From assembly GCA_900754445.1 (NCBI GenBank), contig CAAECW010000110.1:1-11529 (forward strand): a stretch of 11,529 nt of DNA. Reading direction: 5' to 3'. The position numbers and the translations under genes were made by a program. This DNA comes from an uncultured Collinsella sp. Lineage in GTDB: Bacteria > Actinomycetota > Coriobacteriia > Coriobacteriales > Coriobacteriaceae. Shown here piece by piece: positions 6,688 through 11,529 of this stretch (position 1 is the stretch's first letter; every line of letters starts with the position of its first letter). The notes beneath the pieces are model-generated. The model did not search any database. It had not been told where the DNA came from and saw only the letters and a list, made by a program, of their open reading frames with translations.

Positions 6688-8298
6688 TTACAGAAGACTC
6701 TCGAACTTCAGAAGACTCTCGAACTTCTCGCGAACCTGCGGGACGGTAAGGCCGATGATGACCTGGATTGACTGACCTTGGACCACCAAGCCATGCGTAC
6801 CGATCGCCTTGAAGGAAGCCTCGGGTGCAACGACGCTCTTGTCCTTGACGTTAACGCGCAGACGGGTAGCGCAGTTAGTTACATCGATGATGTTATCCGT
6901 GCCACCGAGCAGATCGAGGATGTTCTCGGCAAGCACCAAGCGCTCATCATCTTTACTCTGGGCGACCGATTTGCCAGCAGCAGCACCGCCCTGCTTTTGC
7001 TTGTAGTCGGCCTTGGACTTGAGCTCGACCTCAACATCGTCATCCTCGCGACCGGGGGTCTTAAAGTCGAACTTGACGATCAGGAAACGGAAGACCACGA
7101 CCCAAAGAGCGGTAAAGCACAGACCGACAAGGATGGAGATGGCGTACTGCAGACCGTGTGCGGCCCAAAGGGGCAGCCAGTCCCACGAGAGCATCGAGAT
7201 GATGCCGCCGTCGAAGATGCCCACGACGCCAAGGAGGTTTTGAGCCATGCAGCCAAGCGCTCCGAGCACGCAGTGGACGACGAACAGGCCGGGCGCAATG
7301 AACAGGAAGGTGAAGTCAAGCGGCTCGGTGATACCGCAAAGCATTGCGGTAAGGGTGACCGGGATCAGCAGAGCCTTGACGCGCTGCTTGCGCTCGGGTT
7401 TGGCGGTCATATAAAACGCAATGGCGACGCCAAGCGAGCCGAAGACCTTAGTCCAACCAGGGCAGGTATAGGCAGCCCAGGGTGCGGCATCCTTAAGAGC
7501 AATGCTCGGATCGGCAGCCAGTTGGGGCAGGATGTTGGCCCAAGCAGCAAAGATGCCGCCGTTGACCGCCGCGTTGTCGTAATAGAACGGCGTATAGATA
7601 AAGTGGTGCAGGCCTGTAGGGATCAGCACGCGCTCGAAGAAAGCAAAGACACCCACGCCAAACGTACCGGCGGAAAGGATGAATCCCTGGAAGGCAGAGA
7701 TGGCAGCCTGAACATGCGGCCACACCAGGCAGGCGATAAGAGCGACCGGAACCATAACGAAGAAACCGATCATATAGATGAACACGGAACCCGAGAACAC
7801 GCCCAACCACTCGGGGAGCTCGGTGTCGAAGAACTTATTATGCAGCATCGTGGCGATACCAGAAATGATAAGCGCGCCCATGATGCCCATATCAAGCGTT
7901 TTGATGCTTGCGATAGTGGCAAGACCAGTACCGCTGCCCGCCTCGACAGAGTAGTCGACCCCAAAGACAGGGCCCCACTGCCCCAAGATTGTGCTTACAA
8001 AGTAGTTGAAGGTAAGGTAGATGGCCAAAGCCTCCATGCAGCAGCGAGCGTTCTGCTTGTTCGCGAGCGAGATTGGCAACGCTACGCAAAACAGCAACGG
8101 CATCTGGTTAAAGAGCGTCCAACCACCCTGGAGCAGCACATTCCAGCAATCAAACCAAAGATGACCCGCTGTGGCCATCTCGCCAAAGATCGCCTCGGTG
8201 GTAAACAACGTACCCAGGCCGACGACGATTCCGGAAAATGCGAAAAGAATTGCAGGCGTGTACATTGCACCGCCGAAACGTTGTATCTTTTGCATCAT
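6688..8298 (-). CDS. glvC: PTS alpha-glucoside-specific permease EIICB
   Basis: A 536-residue membrane permease of the phosphotransferase system that takes up an alpha-glucoside and phosphorylates it at C6. The EIIC domain (residues 1 to about 425) begins MMQKIQRFGGAMYTPAILF, has about ten hydrophobic segments, and carries the GITEP sugar-site motif (322-326, Glu325). A charged linker (GREDDDVEVELKSK) leads to the EIIB domain from about 455, with the phosphorylated cysteine in TNCATRLRV (Cys476). No EIIA domain is present, so phosphate must come from an EIIA-Glc encoded elsewhere, as in Bacillus. The start at 8298 (or the adjacent ATG at 8295) follows GAGAGGGGGA. A longer frame from 8349 lacks a ribosome binding site and adds non-homologous residues. 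The C-terminus ends KFESLLKFESLL owing to an exact 18-bp tandem duplication. First gene of the unit with the GH4 enzyme. Confidence 0.93.
   Translation of the reverse strand: MMQKIQRFGGAMYTPAILFAFSGIVVGLGTLFTTEAIFGEMATAGHLWFDCWNVLLQGGWTLFNQMPLLFCVALPISLANKQNARCCMEALAIYLTFNYFVSTILGQWGPVFGVDYSVEAGSGTGLATIASIKTLDMGIMGALIISGIATMLHNKFFDTELPEWLGVFSGSVFIYMIGFFVMVPVALIACLVWPHVQAAISAFQGFILSAGTFGVGVFAFFERVLIPTGLHHFIYTPFYYDNAAVNGGIFAAWANILPQLAADPSIALKDAAPWAAYTCPGWTKVFGSLGVAIAFYMTAKPERKQRVKALLIPVTLTAMLCGITEPLDFTFLFIAPGLFVVHCVLGALGCMAQNLLGVVGIFDGGIISMLSWDWLPLWAAHGLQYAISILVGLCFTALWVVVFRFLIVKFDFKTPGREDDDVEVELKSKADYKQKQGGAAAGKSVAQSKDDERLVLAENILDLLGGTDNIIDVTNCATRLRVNVKDKSVVAPEASFKAIGTHGLVVQGQSIQVIIGLTVPQVREKFESLLKFESLL
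6691..6726 (-). repeat. Exact 18-bp tandem duplication at the 3' end of the EIICB gene
   Basis: Two head-to-tail copies of CAGAAGACTCTCGAACTT (plus strand 6691-6708 and 6709-6726) with no mismatch. The unit is in frame and doubles the last six residues KFESLL just before the stop codon at 6690-6688. Identical synonymous positions indicate a recent slippage event. Confidence 0.9.
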
Positions 8299-8443
8299 GA
8301 CGGGGAATCCCCCTCTCTTCATTCGGAGCGGCTGCGGTTTTGGCTTCACTCGAGACCGCAGACGCGCCGTTTGCGTGTACCTCGTGCAATAGGACGGGTG
8401 GGCCCGCTTCCCTGACTTCTTGCGCTTCCATTTTTATCATATC

Positions 8444-8459
8444 ACTTATCTAGACAAGT
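8444..8459. promoter_or_regulatory. Operator-like site O1 at the EIICB transcription start
   Basis: ACTTATCTAGACAAGT is a 16-bp palindrome around CTAG with one mismatched pair. Its minus-strand reading ACTTGTCTAGAT is identical to 12 nt of site O2. HutC-type GntR regulators (TreR, DasR relatives) bind sites of the form TGTCTAGACA. It lies just downstream of the candidate -10 of the EIICB promoter, so a bound repressor would block initiation. Confidence 0.6.
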
Positions 8460-8460
8460 T

Positions 8461-8489
8461 AGTATAAATACTATGGTCGGTAAACGGTT
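8461..8489 (-). promoter_or_regulatory. Candidate promoter of the EIICB-GH4 operon
   Basis: On the minus strand TATACT (8466-8461) is a 5/6 -10 match, with a start near 8454 inside operator O1. The -35 at 17 bp (AACCGT, 8489-8484) is poor and lies within one of the two GTAAACGGT repeats, suggesting dependence on an activator. The leader would be about 155 nt. Confidence 0.4.
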
Positions 8490-8509
8490 GATTATTTGCC
8501 GTAAACGGT
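8480..8509. repeat. Two direct repeats GTAAACGGT, 21 bp apart
   Basis: Identical 9-mers at 8480-8488 and 8501-8509. The 21-bp period places them on the same face of the helix. They cover the weak -35 of the EIICB promoter and the segment just upstream, the usual place for a direct-repeat-binding activator (as with AraC half-sites). The binding protein is not identified, and no AraC-type gene is in the window. Confidence 0.5.
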
Positions 8510-8574
8510 ATATGTCCAGTATTTCGCCTGCTAAATCTGACATAGCTGATGGCTGCATTATAAATTTCTTTTCT

Positions 8575-8586
8575 ACTTGTCTAGAT
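8575..8586. promoter_or_regulatory. Operator-like half site O2
   Basis: ACTTGTCTAGAT is identical to the reverse-strand reading of O1 over 12 nt, but its right half is degenerate. It lies just upstream of the -35 of the dehydrogenase promoter, next to O3. Confidence 0.5.
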
Positions 8587-8590
8587 GTGC

Positions 8591-8619
8591 TTGTCTATAT
8601 CTATAGACATACCTATACT
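8591..8619 (+). promoter_or_regulatory. Dehydrogenase-gntR promoter with overlapping operator O3
   Basis: TTGTCT (8591-8596) and TATACT (8614-8619) are separated by exactly 17 bp, 4/6 and 5/6 matches, with a start near 8626. The palindrome TGTCTATA-TC-TATAGACA (8592-8609, perfect 8-bp arms) covers the -35 and the spacer, so a repressor bound there would exclude RNA polymerase. The TGTCTA core is shared with O1 and O2. Confidence 0.6.
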
Positions 8620-8655
8620 TCATTACAACATTCACCGCTACGTTAAGGAGTCACC

Positions 8656-9681
8656 ATGAAAAGCGCGGTCTTCTATGGAAAGCACGACCTCAGAGTCGAG
8701 GAATCGGCAAAGCCGGCCGTGGGCAGGCGCGACGTTCTGATCAACGTCAAAGCTTGCGGCGTCTGCGGCACCGACGTGCATATCTATGAAGGCGACAAGG
8801 GTGCGGCCGACGTTACCCCGCCCACGATCCTTGGTCATGAGTTTGCGGGCGTTGTCGAGGCCGTGGGCAGCGATGTCACCGGCTTTAAACCGGGCGATCG
8901 CGTGTGCATCGACCCAAACCATCCCTGCGGCTGCTGCGAACCCTGCCGCGACGGAATCAACCACTACTGCGAGCATATGACCGGTTACGGCACCACCGTT
9001 AACGGCGGCTTTGCCGAGTACTGCTCCGTCGATATGCAGCAAGTCTACAAGTTGGGCGATCACACCAGCTTCGAGCAGGGCGCCATGACCGAGCCCGTCG
9101 CCTGCTGCCTGCACGGCATCGATATGTGCAACATCAAGCCCGGCAGCACAGTTGTCGTTATCGGCGGTGGCATGATCGGTCTGCTCATGATGCAGCTTGC
9201 TAAAAACGCCGGCGCCACCAAGGTTGTCTTGCTCGAGCCTGTCGAAGGCAAGCGCGAGGTTGCGCTCAAACTCGGCGCCGACCTGGCAATTGATTCCATC
9301 CACGAGGACGTCCCGGCCCGCCTGAAGCAGGAGGGCGTCGGCAACGTCGATGTCGTTATCGAGTGTGTTGGCAAGCCCGTCACCATCGAGCAGGCCATCC
9401 AGATCGCCGGCCACAAGGCTACGGTCATGATGTTCGGCCTCACCAAGCCCGATGAGACAATCACCGTCAAGCCCTTCGAGGTCTTCCAGAAGGAGCTTGT
9501 GCTTACCTCGTCCTACATCAACCCTTATACGCAGCGTCGTGCGCTCGAGCTCATCGACTCTGGCAGGCTCGACGTATCCTCGATGGTCGCAAAGGTAGCT
9601 TCCCTCGATGAACTCGGCGCCATCCTGTCAGACCCGGCCCTGCGTGCCATGGGCAAATATATAATCGACCCCAGCAAGTAA
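8656..9681 (+). CDS. Zinc-dependent NAD(H) polyol/alcohol dehydrogenase (MDR family)
   Basis: A 341-residue cytoplasmic medium-chain dehydrogenase of the sorbitol/threonine dehydrogenase group, oxidising a secondary alcohol to a ketone. The catalytic zinc ligands are in GVCGTD (Cys37) and GHEF (His61, Glu62). The structural zinc site has the full CX2CX2CX7C spacing in CGCCEPCRDGINHYC. The Rossmann motif is GGGMIG (170-175), and an acidic residue at the end of the next strand (VVLLEPVEGK) points to NAD rather than NADP. The start at 8656 has TAAGGAG five nt upstream. It is divergent from the PTS-GH4 operon and in one unit with the downstream GntR gene. Context suggests a polyol substrate released from a phosphorylated alpha-glucoside, with sorbitol as first guess. 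Threonine, butanediol or other polyols cannot be excluded from sequence, so no gene symbol is given. Confidence 0.9.
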   Translation: MKSAVFYGKHDLRVEESAKPAVGRRDVLINVKACGVCGTDVHIYEGDKGAADVTPPTILGHEFAGVVEAVGSDVTGFKPGDRVCIDPNHPCGCCEPCRDGINHYCEHMTGYGTTVNGGFAEYCSVDMQQVYKLGDHTSFEQGAMTEPVACCLHGIDMCNIKPGSTVVVIGGGMIGLLMMQLAKNAGATKVVLLEPVEGKREVALKLGADLAIDSIHEDVPARLKQEGVGNVDVVIECVGKPVTIEQAIQIAGHKATVMMFGLTKPDETITVKPFEVFQKELVLTSSYINPYTQRRALELIDSGRLDVSSMVAKVASLDELGAILSDPALRAMGKYIIDPSK

Positions 9682-9746
9682 ATCGATTGACACCTGCGCG
9701 GGCGGCCCTCATCCGTCGTTCACGCGCCCAGCTCTAGGAGACCGTC

Positions 9747-10502
9747 ATGGCGCGAGCCATCTTCCAAACTATTTATGACAACGTGAAGCAGTCGATTGAC
9801 GACGGCACATACGCCTATCAGAGTTATCTGCCTTCGGAGACTGAGCTCACGCAGCTGTTTGACTGTTCGCGCATGACGGTCCGTCGCGCCATCTCGATGC
9901 TTGCGGCAGATGGTTACGTGCTCCCCCAGCAAGGCAAAGGCATGCGCGTCATTCGCAACATCAGTGACGAGAAGAGTCGTGGTGGCGGCGGACTCGAGAC
10001 CTTTAAGGAAATCGCGACCAGCCGAGGCTTTGAGCTCAAGACTGTCACCACCGTCTTTGAGCTCCTCGTCTGTAGCAAGGCACTCTCCGGGATTACCGGG
10101 TTTCCCGAAGGCTGCGAGCTTACGCGCGCCAAACGCATTCGTTATGCAGACGGACATGCCGTGTGCTCCGACGACTCCTATTACCTAAGCTCACAGGTAC
10201 CGGGGCTGACACCCGAGATTGTCAACGACTCGATCTATCGTTACCTCGAAGAAGATCTTGGCATTAAGATTGCCACGGGCAAACGCGATGTGACGATCGA
10301 GCATCCCACGCCCGAGGATACGCGCGTGCTCGAGCTCGACGACTTTAACGCACTCGCCGTTATACGCGGGCAGACCTACAACGCCGACGGCATCCTTATG
10401 GAATACACCGAGACCAAACAGGTCCCCGGGTTCTTTTTGCTCCATGAAACCGTGACGCGCAACGGTACCGGTCGAACCGGCCACCAAAGCAGCATGAACT
10501 AA
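9747..10502 (+). CDS. GntR-family regulator with UTRA domain (HutC subfamily)
   Basis: A 251-residue transcription factor. The N-terminal winged helix (residues 3-70) contains LPSETELTQLFDCSRMTVRR and ends in the wing QQGKGMRVI. From about residue 88 to 240 a UTRA ligand-binding domain follows, with characteristic stretches such as ELTRAKRIRYADG, the DDSYYL segment, and ILMEYTETKQVPG near the end. UTRA regulators next to PTS genes commonly sense a phosphosugar, as TreR does with trehalose 6-phosphate; here the phosphorylated alpha-glucoside or glucose 6-phosphate is plausible (inference). The start at 9747 has TAGGAG six nt upstream. It follows the dehydrogenase gene by 65 nt with no convincing promoter between (a perfect TTGACA at 9687 has no -10). 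Most likely it represses the divergent operons through the TGTCTA sites and thereby itself. A strong terminator follows. Confidence 0.92.
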   Translation: MARAIFQTIYDNVKQSIDDGTYAYQSYLPSETELTQLFDCSRMTVRRAISMLAADGYVLPQQGKGMRVIRNISDEKSRGGGGLETFKEIATSRGFELKTVTTVFELLVCSKALSGITGFPEGCELTRAKRIRYADGHAVCSDDSYYLSSQVPGLTPEIVNDSIYRYLEEDLGIKIATGKRDVTIEHPTPEDTRVLELDDFNALAVIRGQTYNADGILMEYTETKQVPGFFLLHETVTRNGTGRTGHQSSMN

Positions 10503-10515
10503 CCATCTATTAGTC

Positions 10516-10583
10516 GCGGTGAGATAGTTCCTAGAATGGCCAGCTTAAGGGCAAAACAGGAACTATTCCACCGCAACTTTTTT
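10516..10583 (+). terminator. Intrinsic terminator of the dehydrogenase-gntR unit
   Basis: Arms 10516-10532 and 10558-10574 pair over 17 positions with one A/C mismatch and one G-U pair, around a 25-nt loop. A run of six T follows at 10578-10583. It starts 14 nt after the gntR stop codon. Confidence 0.85.
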
Positions 10584-10615
10584 GGCCGGTGGGGCAGTAC
10601 CTGTCCCACCGGCCA
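10583..10615. repeat. 15-bp near-perfect hairpin abutting the terminator
   Basis: Left arm 10583-10597 (starts TGGCCGGTGGGG) and right arm 10601-10615 (ends CCCACCGGCCA) pair at all 15 positions, one of them G-U, around a 3-nt TAC loop. It begins in the T-run of the preceding terminator and ends 18 nt from the stop codon of the minus-strand Fe-S gene. It may serve as an end signal for that gene, although no T-run follows on the minus strand, or be a dispersed REP-like element. Confidence 0.65.
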
Positions 10616-10633
10616 TCATTTACGCTCTTTTAG

Positions 10634-11529
10634 CTAGTCCGCGAGCTTCTCCACCTGATCGAGCATCTTGTCGAGCTTGGCCCTTGCCTCGGCTTTGACC
10701 TTCTCAGCTTCTTCGTGAGCCTTCGCCTTCTGGGCGGCCTTTTCTTCGGCTTCAGGATCGACGACGACCAGATTGGACGCGTCGTGCTCAACAAGCTTGA
10801 GCGCATGCTCGGGACAAACCTTGACACAGGCGCCGCAGCCTAAACAATACGTGGACTCCAACGCAAAGCGGCCGCTTCCCACCAGATCGCAGGCAAACGT
10901 GGGGCACACGTTGACGCACTCGCCGCACGACGTACACTTGTCAAAATCGCACTCCGGTGTGCTCACCTGCATGTTCTGGGCAAGCTCGGGGTGGTTTTGC
11001 AACGTCGAGAGCACCAGTTGACGCCCGTGCGTGAGCGAACGGCGACGCTTGGTCGTCGTGGTGCCGCACATGGTGTTGAGCGTGCGCTCCAGCTGGGTAA
11101 TCTGATGGCGATGGGCCTTGAGCTTCTGCGTCACCGAGGCCAGCGCCGCCGTCGCCGGATTGAGCTTGGTCACCGTCAGGCCCGTGGTGCGGGCGATCTT
11201 TTCCATGTACTCCTTGCGCTCGTACTCGCGGCGCTTATGGCATTTGAGGCTTTTGGGATCGACCTCCAGGCCCATACCCGTGCCAGACCACTCTTCGGCC
11301 TTCGCAATCGCCTCGCCCAGAATGTCCTCACCGCCGGTGTTGCGGCATTTATCGCACACGCCCAACGGCAGGTACACACTCACGTTGGGATAGTCTGCCA
11401 GTACCGAGAACCAGGTCTCGGCCGTAATATCGCCCACGCAGGCAACGACGACTTCGTTCTCGCGCGGCATGCGCTTAAGGGCACGCGTGCAGGTGACGTA
11501 GGCGGTCTCGTGGCTCGTAGCCGCCGAGA
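10634..11529 (-). CDS. Ferredoxin-like protein with two [4Fe-4S] clusters, 5' end outside the window
   Basis: The frame is open from the right edge to a TAG at 10636-10634, giving 297 visible residues. An ATG at 11470 is internal or an alternative start, because coding continues upstream without a stop (SAATSHETAYVTCTRALKR). Two standard cluster motifs are present: CTSCGECVNVCP (10936-10901) and CLGCGACVKVCP (10846-10811), an electron-transfer ferredoxin fold. The tail after them is a charged Ala/Lys/Glu helix, probably a coiled coil (AEEKAAQKAKAHEEAEKVKA). The N-terminal half has a strand-rich start (NEVVVACVGDITAETWFSVL), a CDKCRNTGGED stretch that might bind metal, and a basic helical middle; I do not recognise this part. 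It probably is a cytoplasmic redox carrier or an accessory to a redox enzyme encoded to the right. Transcription unit and partner cannot be seen. Confidence 0.8.
   Translation of the reverse strand, partial: SAATSHETAYVTCTRALKRMPRENEVVVACVGDITAETWFSVLADYPNVSVYLPLGVCDKCRNTGGEDILGEAIAKAEEWSGTGMGLEVDPKSLKCHKRREYERKEYMEKIARTTGLTVTKLNPATAALASVTQKLKAHRHQITQLERTLNTMCGTTTTKRRRSLTHGRQLVLSTLQNHPELAQNMQVSTPECDFDKCTSCGECVNVCPTFACDLVGSGRFALESTYCLGCGACVKVCPEHALKLVEHDASNLVVVDPEAEEKAAQKAKAHEEAEKVKAEARAKLDKMLDQVEKLAD

Larger units (their letters stand above)
8299..8655. promoter_or_regulatory. 357-bp divergent control region of the sugar island
   Basis: The half nearest the EIICB gene (8299-8435) is GC-rich and would be its leader. 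It has a 7-bp hairpin (CTGCGGT/ACCGCAG, arms 8332-8338 and 8355-8361), and a 4-bp GGGG/CCCC stem (8302-8312) that pairs with the ribosome binding site. The half nearest the dehydrogenase gene is AT-rich and carries two divergent promoters, three TGTCTA-type operator-like sites and a pair of direct repeats, listed separately. A 57-codon open frame from 8473 has no ribosome binding site and is not counted as a gene. Confidence 0.75.

Noticed and set aside
5557..6771. Plus-strand 404-codon open frame opposite the GH4 gene
   Set aside because: Shadow of the GH4 enzyme, whose metal and NAD-binding residues sit in the expected positions. The antisense frame has no start signal or known family.
6778..8415. 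Plus-strand 545-codon open frame opposite the EIICB gene
   Set aside because: Antisense shadow of a confidently identified permease. The translated sequence is low in recognisable domains and starts without a ribosome binding site.
8473..8646. 57-codon open frame within the divergent control region
   Set aside because: It has no ribosome binding site, runs through the operator and promoter elements, and its codons do not resemble those of the neighbours.
9687..9715. Perfect TTGACA upstream of the GntR gene as a separate promoter
   Set aside because: No acceptable -10 hexamer lies 16-18 bp downstream (CATCCG at 17 bp). Co-transcription with the dehydrogenase gene is simpler.

Overview
The window reads as chromosomal DNA of a GC-rich Gram-positive bacterium. 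Gene content and style fit a gut actinobacterium of the Coriobacteriia, most likely Collinsella or a close relative. That assignment is an impression from protein sequences (GuaA, YchF, GH4/PTS pair, UTRA regulator) and from the strong AG-rich ribosome binding sites; it was not tested by a search. Coding density is high. No rRNA, tRNA, CRISPR array, insertion sequence or phage gene is visible.

Layout. (a) 1-1591, minus: guaA (GMP synthase), cut by the left edge two codons before the expected end. (b) 1859-2872, plus: cytoplasmic type I L-asparaginase, divergent from guaA. (c) 2895-3579: a small divergent pair, a 72-residue XRE repressor-like protein (minus) and an unassigned 129-residue protein (plus) that looks like a HAD phosphatase shell without its catalytic aspartates. 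A perfect 24-bp palindrome lies between them. (d) 3589-5060, minus: ychF followed 11 nt later by a small DUF1648-type membrane protein. (e) 5188-10502: a sugar-catabolic island. A PTS alpha-glucoside permease (EIIBC) and a GH4 6-phospho-alpha-glucosidase are on the minus strand. Divergent from them are a zinc-dependent polyol/alcohol dehydrogenase and a GntR/UTRA regulator. (f) 10516-10615: a strong intrinsic terminator and a second near-perfect hairpin. (g) 10634-11529, minus: a two-cluster ferredoxin-like protein, open at the right edge.

How the island may work. EIIBC would import and phosphorylate an alpha-glucoside at C6, and the GH4 enzyme would split it into glucose 6-phosphate plus the aglycone. 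The dehydrogenase is of the sorbitol/threonine dehydrogenase type. An aglycone that is a polyol (for example sorbitol from maltitol) would therefore make the three enzymes one pathway; this is inference. The 357-bp divergent region holds three TGTCTA-type operator-like sites of the kind HutC/UTRA GntR proteins bind, placed at both promoters, so the GntR protein probably represses both arms and itself. Two further direct repeats 21 bp apart at the weak -35 of the PTS promoter suggest an additional activator.

The most interesting items are the compact double-sided control region of the sugar island, the XRE/pseudo-HAD divergent pair with its palindrome, an exact 18-bp tandem duplication that lengthens the EIIBC C-terminus, and an RNA hairpin with a competing third arm between the PTS and GH4 genes. 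None of these amounts to a clearly new system on sequence alone.
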